30,770 nucleotides of DNA, from NCBI GenBank assembly GCA_003427395.1, contig BFEA01000176.1, positions 1,422,016-1,452,785 on the forward strand, given 5' to 3'. Positions 18,935 to 27,108 of the stretch are shown here, piece after piece. Made by a program: the position numbers and the translations under genes. How positions within the stretch are numbered: the stretch's first letter is position 1; every line of letters starts with the position of its first letter. This DNA is from Chara braunii (lineage: Eukaryota > Streptophyta > Charophyceae > Charales > Characeae). The notes beneath the pieces are model-generated. The model was not told where the DNA came from, searched no databases, and saw only the letters and a program-made list of their open reading frames with translations.

Positions 18935-19499
18935 GCGGTAGCCACTCCTGTGATTGCAAGATGTCTCCTTTCTGGAGCGTGCCATTCCTGAGCATCTTCA
19001 CGAGGAAGGCGGTTATTTCCGAGGCCGTCCACAGGTCGCCGGACTTGATTTTCAATATTTGCAGGTCCATCAGGGCGTTGTGGTCTAACCATATGAGGCC
19101 TTCTGTTTTGGCGTGGTCATACCGCAAAAAGATGTCTTTAGAGGCCAGTTTATGTTGTCCATGGACAAGGATCAGAGCCAAGGAGGCCCCCAACGGGAGG
19201 TGGTCACGGGTTAGCTGGGCTATATCCGTGTTCTGAAAAGCCCAGTTTCCCGCCCAGGAGGTCAATGAGAGGAACACAGACAAACCCTTGGAGAGTAACT
19301 TCCCTGTGCACCGCCCCCGGCGGGGTCGCCAGTCCCACCTCCCATTGACCATCTTCTTGTCTCACCGAGAGGAAGACAATGCCCTTATTGGTAGGCAAGG
19401 AGTGACTCGTCGACTGATCCAGGAGGTGACGGATTTTTTGTCGTTTGCTCACTAGGCTGTTCTCTGGGGGCTTGGGGGGGGAGGGGATGTCTGTTCCAT
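18930..19499 (-). pseudogene. LINE ORF1, short, frameshifted
   Basis: The first ATG after the 5' end is at 19499; the frame then changes at or near a run of eight C (19474-19481 on the plus strand as G) and again near 19230, returning to the ATG frame and ending in TAA at 18930. The middle part reads KRQKIRHLLDQSTSH...GIVFLSVRQEDGQWEVGLATPP, and the last part LALILVHGQHKLASKDIFLR...NGTLQKGDILQSQEWLPL. About 190 codons is short for an L1 ORF1. I see no CCHC zinc knuckle, no clear coiled coil and no RNP motif by eye. Its assignment rests on position: between the 5' end and ORF2, on the same strand. Confidence 0.6.
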
Positions 19500-19525
19500 C
19501 GGTGCGGCCTGGTTCCAAGAGGGCA

Positions 19526-19539
19526 GCTGGTGGTTTAAC
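19526..19539. repeat. LINE target-site duplication, 5' side
   Basis: GCTGGTGGTTTAAC, identical to 13827-13840. It places the LINE 5' end at 19525. The word itself belongs to a motif that recurs elsewhere in the window, so the insertion hit a copy of another repeat. Confidence 0.85.
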
Positions 19540-20105
19540 TTTGTTCTCGAGAAGTTTTAGATCTTTTTTTGGCTATTTTGAAGGTGTCAAATCAAGGCAC
19601 AAATCGGAGCTTGTTTCTGAAATCTTTGAGTGCGGAATCGTTCCAAATACCATAAGTGGGTATATACTATACACTATATATAGGCAGGGCTACATTAATT
19701 AATATTTATTTTCTCTGTTCACTGTGTTCAGTGTATTTATATTTCTCTTCTTCTTCCATCATCATTTTTTCCTGTTGTCTTTTCACCGCCCATTAGGGAC
19801 CTAAACTAAGACAAGAATCATCCTCCCGAATTCCTTCCGTCCCAGAGGCCTTCACAGCATCCCCAGGATTGAGGGCTTGTACAATGAGATGGCCCTTTCA
19901 TTTTGTGGGGAGCTGCAATGAGCTGCCGATGGAGTCCAGATTTCCTGTAAGAACAGTTGAAAAGGTATGGCCCTGGTGGTTCATGAATACTTAGTAGCTG
20001 TGCATATCATTTGTTTTCTCGGCCGAAGCCGGGTAATGGCCCCCATATCCAAAAACAGATTCTGAGCCGACGACGGGTAATGGCCCCAGTATTTCATATG
20101 TTGAT
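19540..20105. other. no gene seen
   Basis: A/T-rich sequence without recognisable product. GGGTAATGGCCCCCATAT and GGGTAATGGCCCCAGTAT (20032-20096) are a local duplication of about 50 bases, each preceded by AGCCG. Confidence 0.4.
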
Positions 20106-20107
20106 AA

Positions 20108-20170
20108 TTCTATATGGGATGCTGGGCCTGGTTCCTAGCACGGGCTGCTCCCCACGAGTAGATTGCAGCA
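20108..20170 (+). repeat. family R copy, diverged core
   Basis: TATATGGGATGCTGGGCCTG, then GGCTGCTCCCCACGAGTAGATTG, follows the order of the family core (ATATGGGACGCTGGACCC...CTCCCCACCAATAGATTG). Confidence 0.5.
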
Positions 20171-20182
20171 ATTGTCCGAAAC

Positions 20183-20224
20183 AAATAAACAAACAAACAA
20201 ACAAACAAACAAACAAACAAAAAA
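20183..20224 (+). repeat. (AAAC)n microsatellite
   Basis: About ten AAAC tetranucleotides, then an A/G-rich tract. Confidence 0.95.
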
Positions 20225-20307
20225 GAAAAAAAGCCCTTCCTCTTCATCCTCAAACCGGGTTGAAAGCAACAAGGCACTAGTCAACTGAGGATCTCCACAT
20301 ACGAAGA

Positions 20308-20495
20308 TTTTTTTTTTTTTTTTNTTTTCTTTTCTTAAAAAGGGCGACGGCCTTGAGATATTATCATTGAGCTGACCGGCCCCAAGCAATTCATTAGTAG
20401 TTGGTTTTACTCGTCAAGTTCCATCATCTGGATTCGAACACAGGTCTGTATTTCAACAGTCCATGGGTGTACCCACTGAGCTAGGCTCTTGGGGT
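20308..20495 (-). mobile_element. tRNA-derived SINE, copy 2, with A tail and target-site duplication
   Basis: On the minus strand: A box TAGCTCAGTGGG (20472-20483), B box GTTCGAATCC (20430-20439, an exact consensus match), then the family 3' module (AATTGCTTGGGGCCGGTCAG, CTCAATGATAATATCTCAAGG) and an A-rich tail with one N at 20324. TACGAAGA occurs on both sides (20300-20307 and 20496-20503), an 8-bp or longer target-site duplication running into the T run. Of the four copies this has the best promoter boxes. Confidence 0.85.
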
Positions 20496-20939
20496 TACGA
20501 AGAATTTTTTACTTGAAGATTCCAAAATTCTTCTTTTTCATTTCCTTTTATTTTTTTGGGAGAAACAAGCCAAATGAGCCTTTCCCCCTGAACTTTGTGG
20601 AGGGCTGGATAGACCACACCAGCTGAATCTGGCTTCTTCTTCTTCTTCTTCTTTTTTTTTATAATCCAAAATGGATCCCACTGCTCCCCACCTGAATCTG
20701 GCTAAACTTATCCTGCCAGGTAATTCCAGCCACGTCACGGGCACCCTATATGGGCTACACGCATACGCAAAGAAGGAAGAAACAAAAATTCCAACATAAA
20801 CGTAGGGCATAGTCGGCGTAGTCAGCTTAGTCATCTCAAGACAAAACCAACCGATTACGACCAGTACACTCGGGCCTGGAGGCGCTACACTGTGCGCCAA
20901 GCTTTTCCGAGCCGCCAGCAGAGCACTTATTTTCCTTTT

Positions 20940-21056
20940 TGCCTGGCACAGCCAGCCATTGCAGTCCGGTAGGCCTGAGCCACATGATTTTCTATGTAGG
21001 CGACAAACAAAATTCTGCAAGGCTGAGGCCCTATACTGGCGGTTTAAAACACCAGT
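20940..21056 (+). repeat. dispersed family G, copy ending in CTGGCGGTTTAA
   Basis: GCCAGCCATTGCAGTCCGGT, then ATGTAGGCGACAAACAAAAT, CTGCAAGGCTGAGGCC and ACTGGCGGTTTAAAACACCAGT. The same starting module is at 22890 and the same ending at 21505-21564 and 22985. The end is partly palindromic (ACTGG...CCAGT). Confidence 0.5.
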
Positions 21057-21220
21057 GTGCAAGACCCTTCTGCAGACTTCTGATGGTGTTCTCATTGTGA
21101 ATGAATTTAACTGGCCACAGGCAGGCCCATACATCAAAGAACGGAAACTGGCTGCAACCAGGCCCATACATCGAAGAATGGCCAACGCATCTTGCTCACC
21201 AACTGGTGATTTAATGAGGT

Positions 21221-21223
<3 letters not shown>

Positions 21224-21284
<61 letters not shown>

Positions 21285-21302
21285 GCACACACGCACACAC
21301 AG
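21224..21302 (+). repeat. (CT)n(CA)n compound microsatellite
   Basis: CT dinucleotides to 21262, then CA with two CG interruptions. It is the second CT tract in the window that turns into a TG/CA tract. Confidence 0.97.
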
Positions 21303-21504
21303 TTTGGTCCGTATGGCAGATGTGGCATCCACAATTGTGTACTCCATAACCAGAAACCACCCCAGAGCTTGGTGGTCTTAAAGTACCAGTGCATGGGCAC
21401 CTGGGTCGCAGGGCGGACACCTCAAATTCTGGAGGCGCGAAACAAAAACGCAACCGCTGATCGCATTCATCCACGGCGGACCCAGTGTTTGACGTTTCGG
21501 CCTC

Positions 21505-21564
21505 GTTTTCTTGTGGCGACAAGTATCGGACTGCAAGGCTGGGGCTGTGTACTTGTGGTTTAAG
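21505..21564 (+). repeat. family G, 3' part
   Basis: TTGTGGCGACAAG, ACTGCAAGGCTGGGGC and TGTACTTGTGGTTTAAG match the end of the 20940 copy in order. Confidence 0.45.
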
Positions 21565-21956
21565 CAATGACGAAGGTCGTTCATCACGGCCCTGTCATCT
21601 GACATGAAGGATTGAGGAAGGGGTTATTCACACAGAGATACTCTTCCGAATATAGTCTGAAATACACCCCTCACACTCCAATCACCCTCTCTTCAGGCAC
21701 GATTCCACTACAGTTAAACTACCACTACCTCCAATGGCCCCTGCTTTTCTGAGCAGTACTGAACAGGGACCGTGGGTAGGCCCAGTTCAGACCTGGTGGG
21801 AGGGTTCAAATTCGTGCAATTTCATCTCCCTGCCCGCCCAAAACAGGCTTGGTAACTGGCCTGACAGAATCTGGAATGTTCAGCAGGGCAGGTCCACAGA
21901 TAGTGGTTGTGTAAAGAAGGAAAGGCTTTACAGAAATGGGATCACACGTGGCAGCA

Positions 21957-21966
21957 AATAATAGGC

Positions 21967-22002
<36 letters not shown>

Positions 22003-22022
22003 AACCCGAATAATAGGCAAAG
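21957..22022 (-). mobile_element. near-pure poly(A) retro-insertion with 14-bp target-site duplication
   Basis: AATAATAGGCAAAG is exactly repeated at 21957-21970 and 22009-22022. Between the copies lie only G, about 27 T and AAACAACCCG (21971-22008). Read on the minus strand this is roughly ten bases plus an A tail: the signature of LINE-mediated insertion of an almost fully 5'-truncated RNA. Confidence 0.75.
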
Positions 22023-22885
22023 TTTGGGACTCAATAACTAAGAAGGTGAAAGAGAACCGATTGGGACAATCACACACTTTGAGCCACAGTCCTGGGAAGG
22101 AGTACGGGGTTTGTGTTCCCAATTGTGGCAAGTGCAAAACAAGGTTTTCTCAATAGAGACCTTCTGGCAAATGAAACACTGACACAGTACCCTCAGAAAT
22201 CAGCCCATTGGACAGAAAGAGGTTAAAACTTCACTTGGAAGCTAGGCTACCAGCCCACCAGGCCGGGCACAAGAAACAGTCCTTGCTGTCCTATTGACAG
22301 ACCAGACCGATCAATAAAGAACGAAAAAAGGCCAAGGGTATTCGTGCTATTCGCCCACTGGCCATGCTTTGAACAGCTCTGGCCATATCCACATCCAGAG
22401 TCATTGACAACGCGGTTAGTGTCAGAACTTGGCTTTTCTTTCTTAATTCGAAAGGGGCAGAAATGGACTTTTTCACAGCCCTCTTAAAATGACTACAAAG
22501 TTCCTCTCCTTCCTCCCAGTTCATCTCTACGCTTCGTGTGTGTGTGGGGGCGTTGTTAGACACTCCTTTTGAAATCCTCAAAGGGCAATAGGAAAAATTC
22601 CTAATGGTTCAAAAGGAAATCCTTGGGCCGTCGTTCCACCTGTCCAGGGGACGTCGCCTGAGGACATTCCCTAAGAGCGATGTCAGAAAAGAAAAAAGAA
22701 AATAAAAGAAAAACAGAAAAACAGTTGTGCTTCGGGCCTTCAGCAAATAGGGTGCGGCCACGATCCAGATTCTTATCTTGGGTGTAACGTCTCTCTAGGC
22801 GTGTGCCCTCTCCTCTCCGTGAAACGCTGATTCCTTGTGCCCAAGGGACCTCGCGAGCCAAAAAATGACAAACCGGCGCGGGCCT
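22023..22885. other. no gene seen in about 0.9 kb
   Basis: Short frames on both strands have no recognisable domain. No copy of the families described here was found. Confidence 0.4.
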
Positions 22886-23003
22886 CATTTTGGCTGGCGC
22901 CACCAGCCATTTCAATCCGGTACCCAAACCATCGGAAGTTGCCCATGTTAACTGGCACATATTTGTTTTTCAAGTGGCAAAAGGTACTGGTGGTTTAAAC
23001 ATG
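22886..23003 (+). repeat. family G copy
   Basis: GGCTGGCGCCACCAGCCATT, CAATCCGGTACCC and the ending AAAGGTACTGGTGGTTTAAAC. The start is a palindrome (GGCTGGCGCCACCAGCC). A related start, GGCTGGTGGTGCCACCAGCC, lies at 23092-23112, probably the next copy. Confidence 0.5.
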
Positions 23004-23091
23004 AGTATTTCCGAGCCTCTCTTTCCCTGTGCCGATTTCTACTGTCCACCGACTATTGTCATACTGGCACAGGCATGAAATTGAATCCTCT

Positions 23092-23385
23092 TGGCTGGTG
23101 GTGCCACCAGCCATCCTTCCAGTAACCTCGAGCCCCAAAAGATGTGGCACGTTAAATCACCAGTTCGCACAAACCTAAGTAGCACTCTTGCTGGTATACG
23201 CAGTAAAGCATTTTCTATTCCACCCTGGGCCTGTAGCAAAAGCCACAGGCCACTTCGGACAGGTGCAGTCGCAGGCTTGTGAGCCTTGGAAGGCACTTCG
23301 TTAACTTAGTCACGTGTGAACTCGTGGTTTAAAGGCCACATTGGAGCGAAGTAGCCTTGAAAAGTACTGGTTGTTTAAGCCACTG
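23092..23385 (+). repeat. family G copies, diverged
   Basis: GGCTGGTGGTGCCACCAGCC (23092) is followed by TCCAGTAACCTCGAGCCCC, GTGGCACGTTAAATCACCAG, then AACTCGTGGTTTAAAGG (23309) and AAAGTACTGGTTGTTTAAGCC (23358). It can be read as one or more degraded family members; the boundaries are unclear. Confidence 0.4.
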
Positions 23386-23730
23386 TGTGAGGCCTGAAAA
23401 CCAGACTTGCCAGTTGCCAACACATTGACATCGATTTTATTTTCAGAATCTCTTCTGGGTCTGCTGAGCTGGAGATATGCCCTTAAACTGTATTGCTGTA
23501 TTGCTTGCGTATCCTACTATCCTTAAAAGCATGTGGCACGCAAAACAACTGATCCTCTCTGCTAATTAAACCACCACTCTACCCGATGTTGTGAAAGTCC
23601 GGGGACCTACATGTTCATGAGGGCTACCGGTCGCGTAGTGTGGAAACCCGCCAGAGGCCCAAGAATGCGAAATCCGACAAATTGCCGCCACCACTTATTT
23701 GATGGTGAAAACGATTTTTTTTTTTTTTTT
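23386..23730. other. no gene seen
   Basis: GTGGCACGCAAAACAAC and TAATTAAACCACCAC near 23530-23575 are related to family G in inverted sense. A 16-base T run at about 23715-23730 precedes the AT-rich repeat. No coding region was found. Confidence 0.4.
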
Positions 23731-23759
23731 AATATTGTTTTTCTGGAAAGATCACGGAC

Positions 23760-24424
23760 CTGGGGTGAAGTCCCACCACCGAAGTTGAGTTTTCTCAACG
23801 CTGAGCTTTCTATCACGTGTGGCATGGTGGGACGGAGCTCTGCCGTTGATGTATTGAGAATCTAAGGGTACCGAAATACAGGAGAATAACCTATTAGATT
23901 TGGTCATTTTGTAGATTTTTTCTTTGACGTGAAATCCGTTTTGTAGTATGCGTTGGCCCTTTTGGTTTGCTCGGGAAGCCATTTTCCATTGAGAAAACTA
24001 CCCTACTGAGGGTAGGGTACATTTCTCAACGTATGTGCCTTTCGTTTTTTTTGTTTTTTTAGATATCATTACACCCTGAAAAGGAGGAACTCTAACAGCT
24101 GTGTTTGGCTCTCTCGCACCAAACTCTCTTCCTTCTTTGGGCAATGAACGCATCTGGCCATCCATGTTGTCCCTGTCCATTTAACGAATGGTGACCTCCT
24201 GTCCCCTCACCACGGGAAGTATCCTTTTTCCACGGCGACATTCACTCCGACTGTGCCAGACGTGTTTCATTTCTCCGAGTTACTTAATCAAAAATAAGGA
24301 GAAAAGCTGTTTCTAGCGTTTTTTTTCAGTTTTTTAATTTTTTGTTTCAAATTTATTAATGTCAAAATGGTGTCACACGGTTGCGTTTTCTAAACTAAAC
24401 TTAAAAGGTGGGACTTCACCCCTG
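23760..24424. mobile_element. nonautonomous DNA transposon with terminal inverted repeats, copy 2
   Basis: The ends are CTGGGGTGAAGTCCCACC (23760-23777) and GGTGGGACTTCACCCCTG (24407-24424), matching at 17 of 18 positions as inverted repeats. GGAC flanks both ends (23756-23759 and 24425-24428), a possible 4-bp duplication that could be chance. The 665-bp length, the end pattern (C-A/T-GGGG...GTCCCAC) and the subterminal GTTGAG...GCTGAGC..TC.ATCAC motif tie it to the 4288-4985 element. No transposase is encoded. Its flanks join to an AT-rich repeat unit that is present uninterrupted at 24600-24780, so it is nested in that repeat. Confidence 0.7.
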
Positions 24425-24777
24425 GGACCCCCCAATTTTCAGATTTTTTACTGAATTGAGCGTGAAAAATCGCTGAAATTGGGGTACGTTTCCCATTGGA
24501 CCACGAGTAGTAGAGAGGCAAAAATCAAGAATGAGACAAATCAGTGCGGCATTTATTTCACCGACTAAAAAAAAAAAATTAAAAATATATATTTTTCGTG
24601 CAAAGATCACAACCAAATCTACAGACTCTTCAATTTTCAGGGTTTTCAAGGCATTCTTCTGAGCGCAAAAAATCACAGAAGTTAGGGTACCTTTTCCTTT
24701 GGCCCACACGTTGGAGTGGCAAAAATGAAAAATGTGACGAATTTGCCCACATTTAGGCATTTATTTTATCATGTGAG
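24425..24777 (+). repeat. AT-rich tandem repeat (unit about 180 bp), interrupted by the transposon on its left
   Basis: CAATTTTCAGATTTTTT...TGAGCGTGAAAAATCGC...GAAATTGGGGTAC...TTGGACCAC...GGCAAAAAT...GGCATTTATTT (24430-24560) is repeated as CAATTTTCAGGGTTTT...TGAGCGCAAAAAATCAC...GAAGTTAGGGTACC...TTGGCCCAC...GGCAAAAAT...GGCATTTATTTT (24630-24768). The unit's start, AAAGATCACAACCAAATCTACAG (24603), matches AAAGATCACGGAC just before 23760. Further partial units are at 25378-25465 and 26555-26640. Confidence 0.7.
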
Positions 24778-25060
24778 AGACTAGGCTACCAGAGTGGCCC
24801 GGGGCCAATTGCCCGGCCAGGCCAAAAAAAATAAAATAAAAAAAATTAACTTCATTTTTTATTTAAAATTTGGTAAAGAATTCCGATGTGACCCTGAGGC
24901 AAAAGTTGTTCAGTTTATTATTCTGCAGAACATAGCTTTTTTCGGATTTGTTTGAATTTTTTTTTATTTTTTTTTTTGGCTAGGACCTTCCCTGGGCCTT
25001 GCACGGCCGGGCCATCCGGGAAAATAGGGTGACCCGGGCGGCCCGGCTGATAGCCTAGCT
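24778..25060. repeat. FB family copy with imperfect terminal inverted repeats
   Basis: The left end ACTAGGCTACCAGAGTGGCC and right end GGCCCGGCTGATAGCCTAGC are approximate reverse complements, with further matches (CCCGGCCAGGCC / GGCCGGGCC). The interior has AAAGAATTCCGATGTGACCC and TGAGGCAAAAGTTGTTCAG, matching GGAATTCTGATATGACCCTC of the foldback at 1065-1470. It therefore shows what the ends of one complete FB unit look like: about 280 bp, noncoding. Confidence 0.6.
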
Positions 25061-25073
25061 AAAAGACTAAAAA

Positions 25074-25087
25074 ATATATATATATAT
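25074..25087. repeat. TA microsatellite, left of ribozyme-like element
   Basis: AT dinucleotides directly abut the element starting GGCTTGTGATGG. Confidence 0.9.
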
Positions 25088-25340
25088 GGCTTGTGATGGG
25101 GTGTGAACCGACAGTCTGTAGAGTTTTCCATCTGGTGTGGGTGAGTGATAGTCTACTTTGATTTTGGTTAAGGTGGATTATCACTTACAGTGTAATCAGT
25201 GAGGGGATTCTNCAGACTGTTGAGGGTTCAGCCTCCNGANGAGTCGGTGAAACTCCGACGAAACAGTTTGTCACAGCCCCTCNTTTGTTGTCCTCTTCTC
25301 CCTCNCNGCCTACGGTTTACCGGGCAGTTCTATTTGACGA
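25088..25340 (+). mobile_element. compact self-complementary element with hammerhead-like core, between TA repeats
   Basis: A ~253-bp insert lies between two TA microsatellites. ACAGTCTGTAGA (25111-25122) pairs with TCTNCAGACTGT (25209-25220), enclosing GTGAGTGATA (25141-25150) paired with TATCACTTAC (25179-25188). A hammerhead-like core follows at 25222-25282. Hammerhead-bearing nonautonomous retroelements (retrozymes) and Penelope-like elements are the known kinds of sequence that look like this; I see no protein. At least five undetermined bases cluster in 25212-25307, suggesting that several differing copies were collapsed in the assembly. Confidence 0.55.
25222..25282 (+). ncRNA. candidate type I hammerhead ribozyme
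   Basis: The core reads C-N-G-A-N-G-A (25236-25242), then stem II GTCGG / CCGAC (25243-25247 with 25255-25259, 7-base loop), GAA (25260-25262), and stem III ACA / TGT (25263-25265 with 25269-25271) with a 3-base loop. C at 25272 is the expected cleavage position (GUC). Every conserved core position visible is right; two are N. GAGGG (25222-25226) with CCCTC (25278-25282) could close stem I around internal loops, with GC (25231-25232) pairing with GC (25276-25277). The three positions next to the core on stem I do not pair, so activity is doubtful unless the base calls there are wrong. Confidence 0.6.
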
Positions 25341-25357
25341 TATATATATATATATAT
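25340..25357. repeat. TA microsatellite, right of ribozyme-like element
   Basis: AT dinucleotides; with the left TA tract it brackets the element, as if the insertion went into a TA repeat. Confidence 0.9.
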
Positions 25358-25377
25358 TTCCGGATATTTTTCCCGTA

Positions 25378-25470
25378 AAAATCACGACCTAATCTACAGG
25401 ATATTAAATTTTCAGATTTCTTCCCTTATTATTCTGAACGCGAAAAATCGTCAAATTTGGCGCGTGAACT
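25378..25470 (+). repeat. partial unit of the AT-rich ~180-bp repeat
   Basis: AAAATCACGACCTAATCTACAG, AAATTTTCAGATTTCTTCC and CTGAACGCGAAAAATCG match units at 24425-24777. Confidence 0.6.
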
Positions 25471-26270
25471 GCGCCTCCCGGTCGGTGGCCCCCCTAAAGA
25501 CCCGCTCCGAACTCACTGGAATGCCACTTTTTTGGTGGGGCGGGTAGAGTGGTGGTTTACACCACCAGCACTTCCTATCTACTTACAAGAAAAAAACAGA
25601 GAACTGCCGTCCCTGGATATTCCCTGGTGACTCTTGCACTTTTAACAAATCAGGAAACAGGCCCCACTGAGCCATAAATTTACAAAAGGGTTTCCAAAGA
25701 AAGCCCTTATGCAGGACTTCCAGGGCCCAGTCTGTGCAAATGGCCTGCGCAAACCACGGGGGGTGTCAGTCTCTCCCCCCCTCTGGTTTGAAGTCCAGGG
25801 TGTGCGCAGTGTAGTGCCCCTCGAAGCTTCCTCTGCTTGCATCTGCACTTGATTTGCAGTCGAGCACAGAGAAGCCACTCCAAGAAGGATGAAATCATCT
25901 GTCCACTGAGAAGAAGCCTCTGGCAGGGGAGTAGACGCCCACCTTCACCAGCCCCAGAATGGGCAAGATAGGTCACAGTGCAGACACATATGCTGTGAAT
26001 CCTCCATTCTTTTCCGTGGACAAACGTCGCAGAGCAGAGGCCTTTGGAGTCTCGTGTGCACACCACGATGCTATTGGGACTGCCAAATGGATTATCAGCC
26101 ACAGAAACACAGCGTGTTTTACTACAGGCAGATTCATCGACAATTGCCAAAAAAACGTGGCACGGCTGAAGCTAACTGTGGCAGAGAATCTTGTGGTGTT
26201 TTCCTATCTGAAGTCGCAACGTCCGAATATCATCCGCTTTCTCATCCTTTCCTTTCCCTCTCCTCTCTTC
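25471..26270. other. no gene seen in about 0.8 kb
   Basis: GTGGTGGTTTACACCACCAGCAC at 25550 is a palindromic relative of the family G end motif. The longer frames (plus 25959-26306, minus 25707-26150) have no recognisable domain and overlap in opposite senses. Confidence 0.4.
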
Positions 26271-26275
26271 AAAGG

Positions 26276-26425
26276 TAATAGCCTTGAGATATCATTATTG
26301 AACTGACCGGCCCCAGGTAATTCAGAATTGTTTTTTTTCTATTCTGTTCATCTGATTGCATCTGGATTTGAACATGGGTCTGTATTTCAACAGTTCGTCG
26401 GTGTACCAACTGAGCTAAACTCGGT
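26276..26425 (-). mobile_element. tRNA-derived SINE, copy 3
   Basis: On the minus strand: A box TAGCTCAGTTGG (26406-26417), GAACTGTTGAAATACAGACC, B box-like GTTCAAATCC (26364-26373), and the 3' module ATTCTGAATTACCTGGGGCC, GGTCAGTTCAATAATGATAT, CTCAAGG. An A-rich tract interrupts the middle (26330-26338 as T). No A tail or target-site duplication is evident. Confidence 0.75.
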
Positions 26426-26554
26426 GGTAGAATCCCTGTTTCAGGATGTCAGGTTTTCTGTAGCAGCAGGTAGCAACAATATGCGTATGTCGCCGCTATA
26501 ATCCCCCTTTTCCCATCAAGAATTCTCCTTCGATTTTCCAAATACTATCCCAAA

Positions 26555-26645
26555 AAGATCAGTGCTCAAATCTACATCCCTGACTTTTTCATAATTTTTT
26601 GAAACAAAATTCTGCGTGAAAATTGCCGAAGTCGGTGCAGTCAAA
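26555..26645 (+). repeat. diverged unit of the AT-rich ~180-bp repeat
   Basis: AAAGATCAGTGCTCAAATCTAC, ATTCTGCGTGAAAATTGCCGAAG follow the order of the other units but with much divergence. Confidence 0.4.
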
Positions 26646-26651
26646 TTTCCT

Positions 26652-26773
26652 CTTTGCAGCAACCTGTCCTGCACCTGGCACAGTAACCACTATGCCTTGC
26701 GGTTTGCTTCAGCTTTGCAGCAACCTGTCCTGCACCTGGCACCGTAACCACTATGCCTTGTGGTTTGCTTCAG
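26652..26773. repeat. 61-bp tandem duplication
   Basis: 26652-26712 and 26713-26773 are nearly identical (CTTTGCAGCAACCTGTCC..., two to three differences). The period is not a multiple of three and no gene is involved. Confidence 0.9.
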
Positions 26774-26856
26774 GGATAGTGGTGTTCGATGACCCGCTGG
26801 CACTCTATTTTGTGGTTGTTCTAAATTTATAATCCCTTGTTACAAAGGATCCTTGA

Positions 26857-26882
26857 AAATAAAAATAAAAATAAAAATAATG
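26857..26882. repeat. (AAAAT)n microsatellite
   Basis: About five pentanucleotide units. Confidence 0.9.
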
Positions 26883-27054
26883 TAATCCCATATCAGATCA
26901 GCAGGATGGGTCTCATCGATTGCCAGTGAATCCACAGGGTGGACGGCCACATTGTGAGTATACGAAGTGCATCACGGTGTAGGAGGGGCAGTGATTGATG
27001 TCAGCATTTATTAATGATCGTCTGAGTGCATGTGGCATGCATGTATCGAATGTA

Positions 27055-27073
27055 GGAATGGGTGGACGTTTGT

Positions 27074-27108
<35 letters not shown>

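Larger units (their letters stand above)
13841..19525 (-). mobile_element. full-length but dead L1-type LINE retrotransposon
   Basis: On the minus strand it runs from a 5' end at 19525, through ORF1 (about 190 codons), a 30-base A tract, ORF2 (apurinic endonuclease, reverse transcriptase, C-terminal Cys/His region) and a 3' UTR, to a 20-base A tail (13841-13860 as T). A 14-bp direct repeat flanks it. The length is 5.7 kb, or about 5.5 kb once the linker artefact and false duplication at 14639-14824 are removed. ORF2 has at least five in-frame stops and about four frameshifts, and the second Asp of the reverse transcriptase active site is lost, so this copy cannot move itself. It was competent enough to insert at full length. 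Confidence 0.9.

Noticed and set aside
20183-20224. CRISPR-like array
   Set aside because: It is a plain tetranucleotide repeat without spacers, in a eukaryotic context.
20538-21185. 215-codon open frame on the minus strand
   Set aside because: It crosses low-complexity sequence (Lys/Glu run from a TTC repeat) and a family G repeat. No domain is visible.
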